This document shows, piece by piece, positions 4,938 to 5,048 of a DNA stretch of 5,048 nucleotides. Origin of the DNA: Rhodospirillales bacterium (GTDB lineage: Bacteria; Pseudomonadota; Alphaproteobacteria; Acetobacterales; Acetobacteraceae); assembly GCA_015654825.1 (NCBI GenBank), contig JAATGE010000295.1:1-5048 (forward strand), given 5' to 3'. The notes below the pieces were generated by a model. That model was given only the letters and a program-made list of their open reading frames with translations, was not told where the DNA came from and did not search any database. Every line of letters starts with the position of its first letter. The first letter of the stretch is position 1. A program made the translations under genes and the position numbers.

Positions 4938-5048
4938 TTAAAAATTGTTCCAGAAATTGTGCCAGCCGCCGTTGGGCCAGCCCCAACCGCCGTTGTGCCA
5001 GCCGCCATTATGCCAACCCCATCGGCCGTTGTGCCAACCCCAGCCACC
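4938..5048 (-). CDS. Partial CDS, C-terminus of a Gly/Trp/His/Asn-repeat protein (GrrA-like RiPP precursor candidate)
   Basis: The frame is open from the window edge to TAA 4938-4940 and encodes 36 C-terminal residues: 12 Gly, 9 Trp, 7 Asn, 4 His, 2 Phe, 1 Arg and 1 Pro. W-H-N occurs at fragment positions 5-7, 12-14, 17-19 and 29-31, W-P-N at 24-26 and W-N-N at 33-35. Units are joined by G-G or G-R and the chain ends N-F-W-N-N-F. Aromatic-x-Asn triplets are the substrate signature of three-residue-cyclophane (triceptide) maturases. Gly-rich repeats of this type are known in the GrrA/OscA1 family, whose radical SAM partner is GrrM. The N-terminus, leader and any maturase lie outside the window, so this is a candidate only. 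Alternatives are a structural or metal-binding Gly/Trp/His-rich secreted protein. The repeat units are also visible in the DNA (TTGGCACAACGG and variants), but with varied synonymous codons, showing selection on protein. Confidence 0.8.
   Translation of the reverse strand, partial: GGWGWHNGRWGWHNGGWHNGGWGWPNGGWHNFWNNF

Noticed and set aside
4786..4986. Longer start for the exported protein (307 aa)
   Set aside because: It would overlap the 3' end of the WHN-repeat gene, adds an Arg-rich 67-residue extension with no ribosome binding site, and places the signal peptide inside the protein.

Overview
The window is GC-rich and all supported genes lie on the minus strand. It suggests an alphaproteobacterium, most likely an Acetobacteraceae-type genome. 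That is an inference from codon use, the GC-rich hairpin 'CCAGGGC-AGA-GCCCTGG', and the secreted Trp/Gly/His/Asn-repeat protein at the right edge. No marker gene settles the taxonomy.

Left part (1 to about 3260), integrated mobile element. Transcription runs right to left. First comes a P4-type tyrosine integrase (1878-3110), preceded by a pair of TGTAGCA-type repeats that look like integrase arm sites. Next is a small excisionase/AlpA-like helix-turn-helix protein (1435-1635), whose promoter region carries two long imperfect direct repeats. A terminator-like hairpin follows, with a possible promoter and palindromic operator after it. Then comes a tight train of short unknown genes: 145 aa, 189 aa coiled-coil, 54 aa phage-type, and a partial gene leaving the window. 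Each overlaps or nearly touches the next, so they are probably translationally coupled. This looks like the integrase end of a prophage, phage satellite or integrative island.

Middle (3111-4062), about 950 bases with no convincing gene. The left piece should hold the element-chromosome junction, but I see no tRNA or clear att core. The right piece (3796-4001) has an unusual run of short perfect hairpins, mostly with 3-nt loops, ending in a terminator-like hairpin and a 14-bp palindrome.

Right part (4063-5048), probably chromosomal. The very 3' end of a gene encodes a tail made almost entirely of W-H-N, W-P-N and Gly-Trp units ending in Phe. This resembles GrrA-type precursors whose W-x-N triplets are crosslinked by radical SAM enzymes (three-residue cyclophanes). 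About 150 bases downstream, on the same strand, is an exported protein of about 240 aa. It has a CxxC motif and a C-terminal segment resembling the I78 peptidase-inhibitor pattern. This pair is the best candidate for an undescribed system; the modifying enzyme, if there is one, would lie outside the window.
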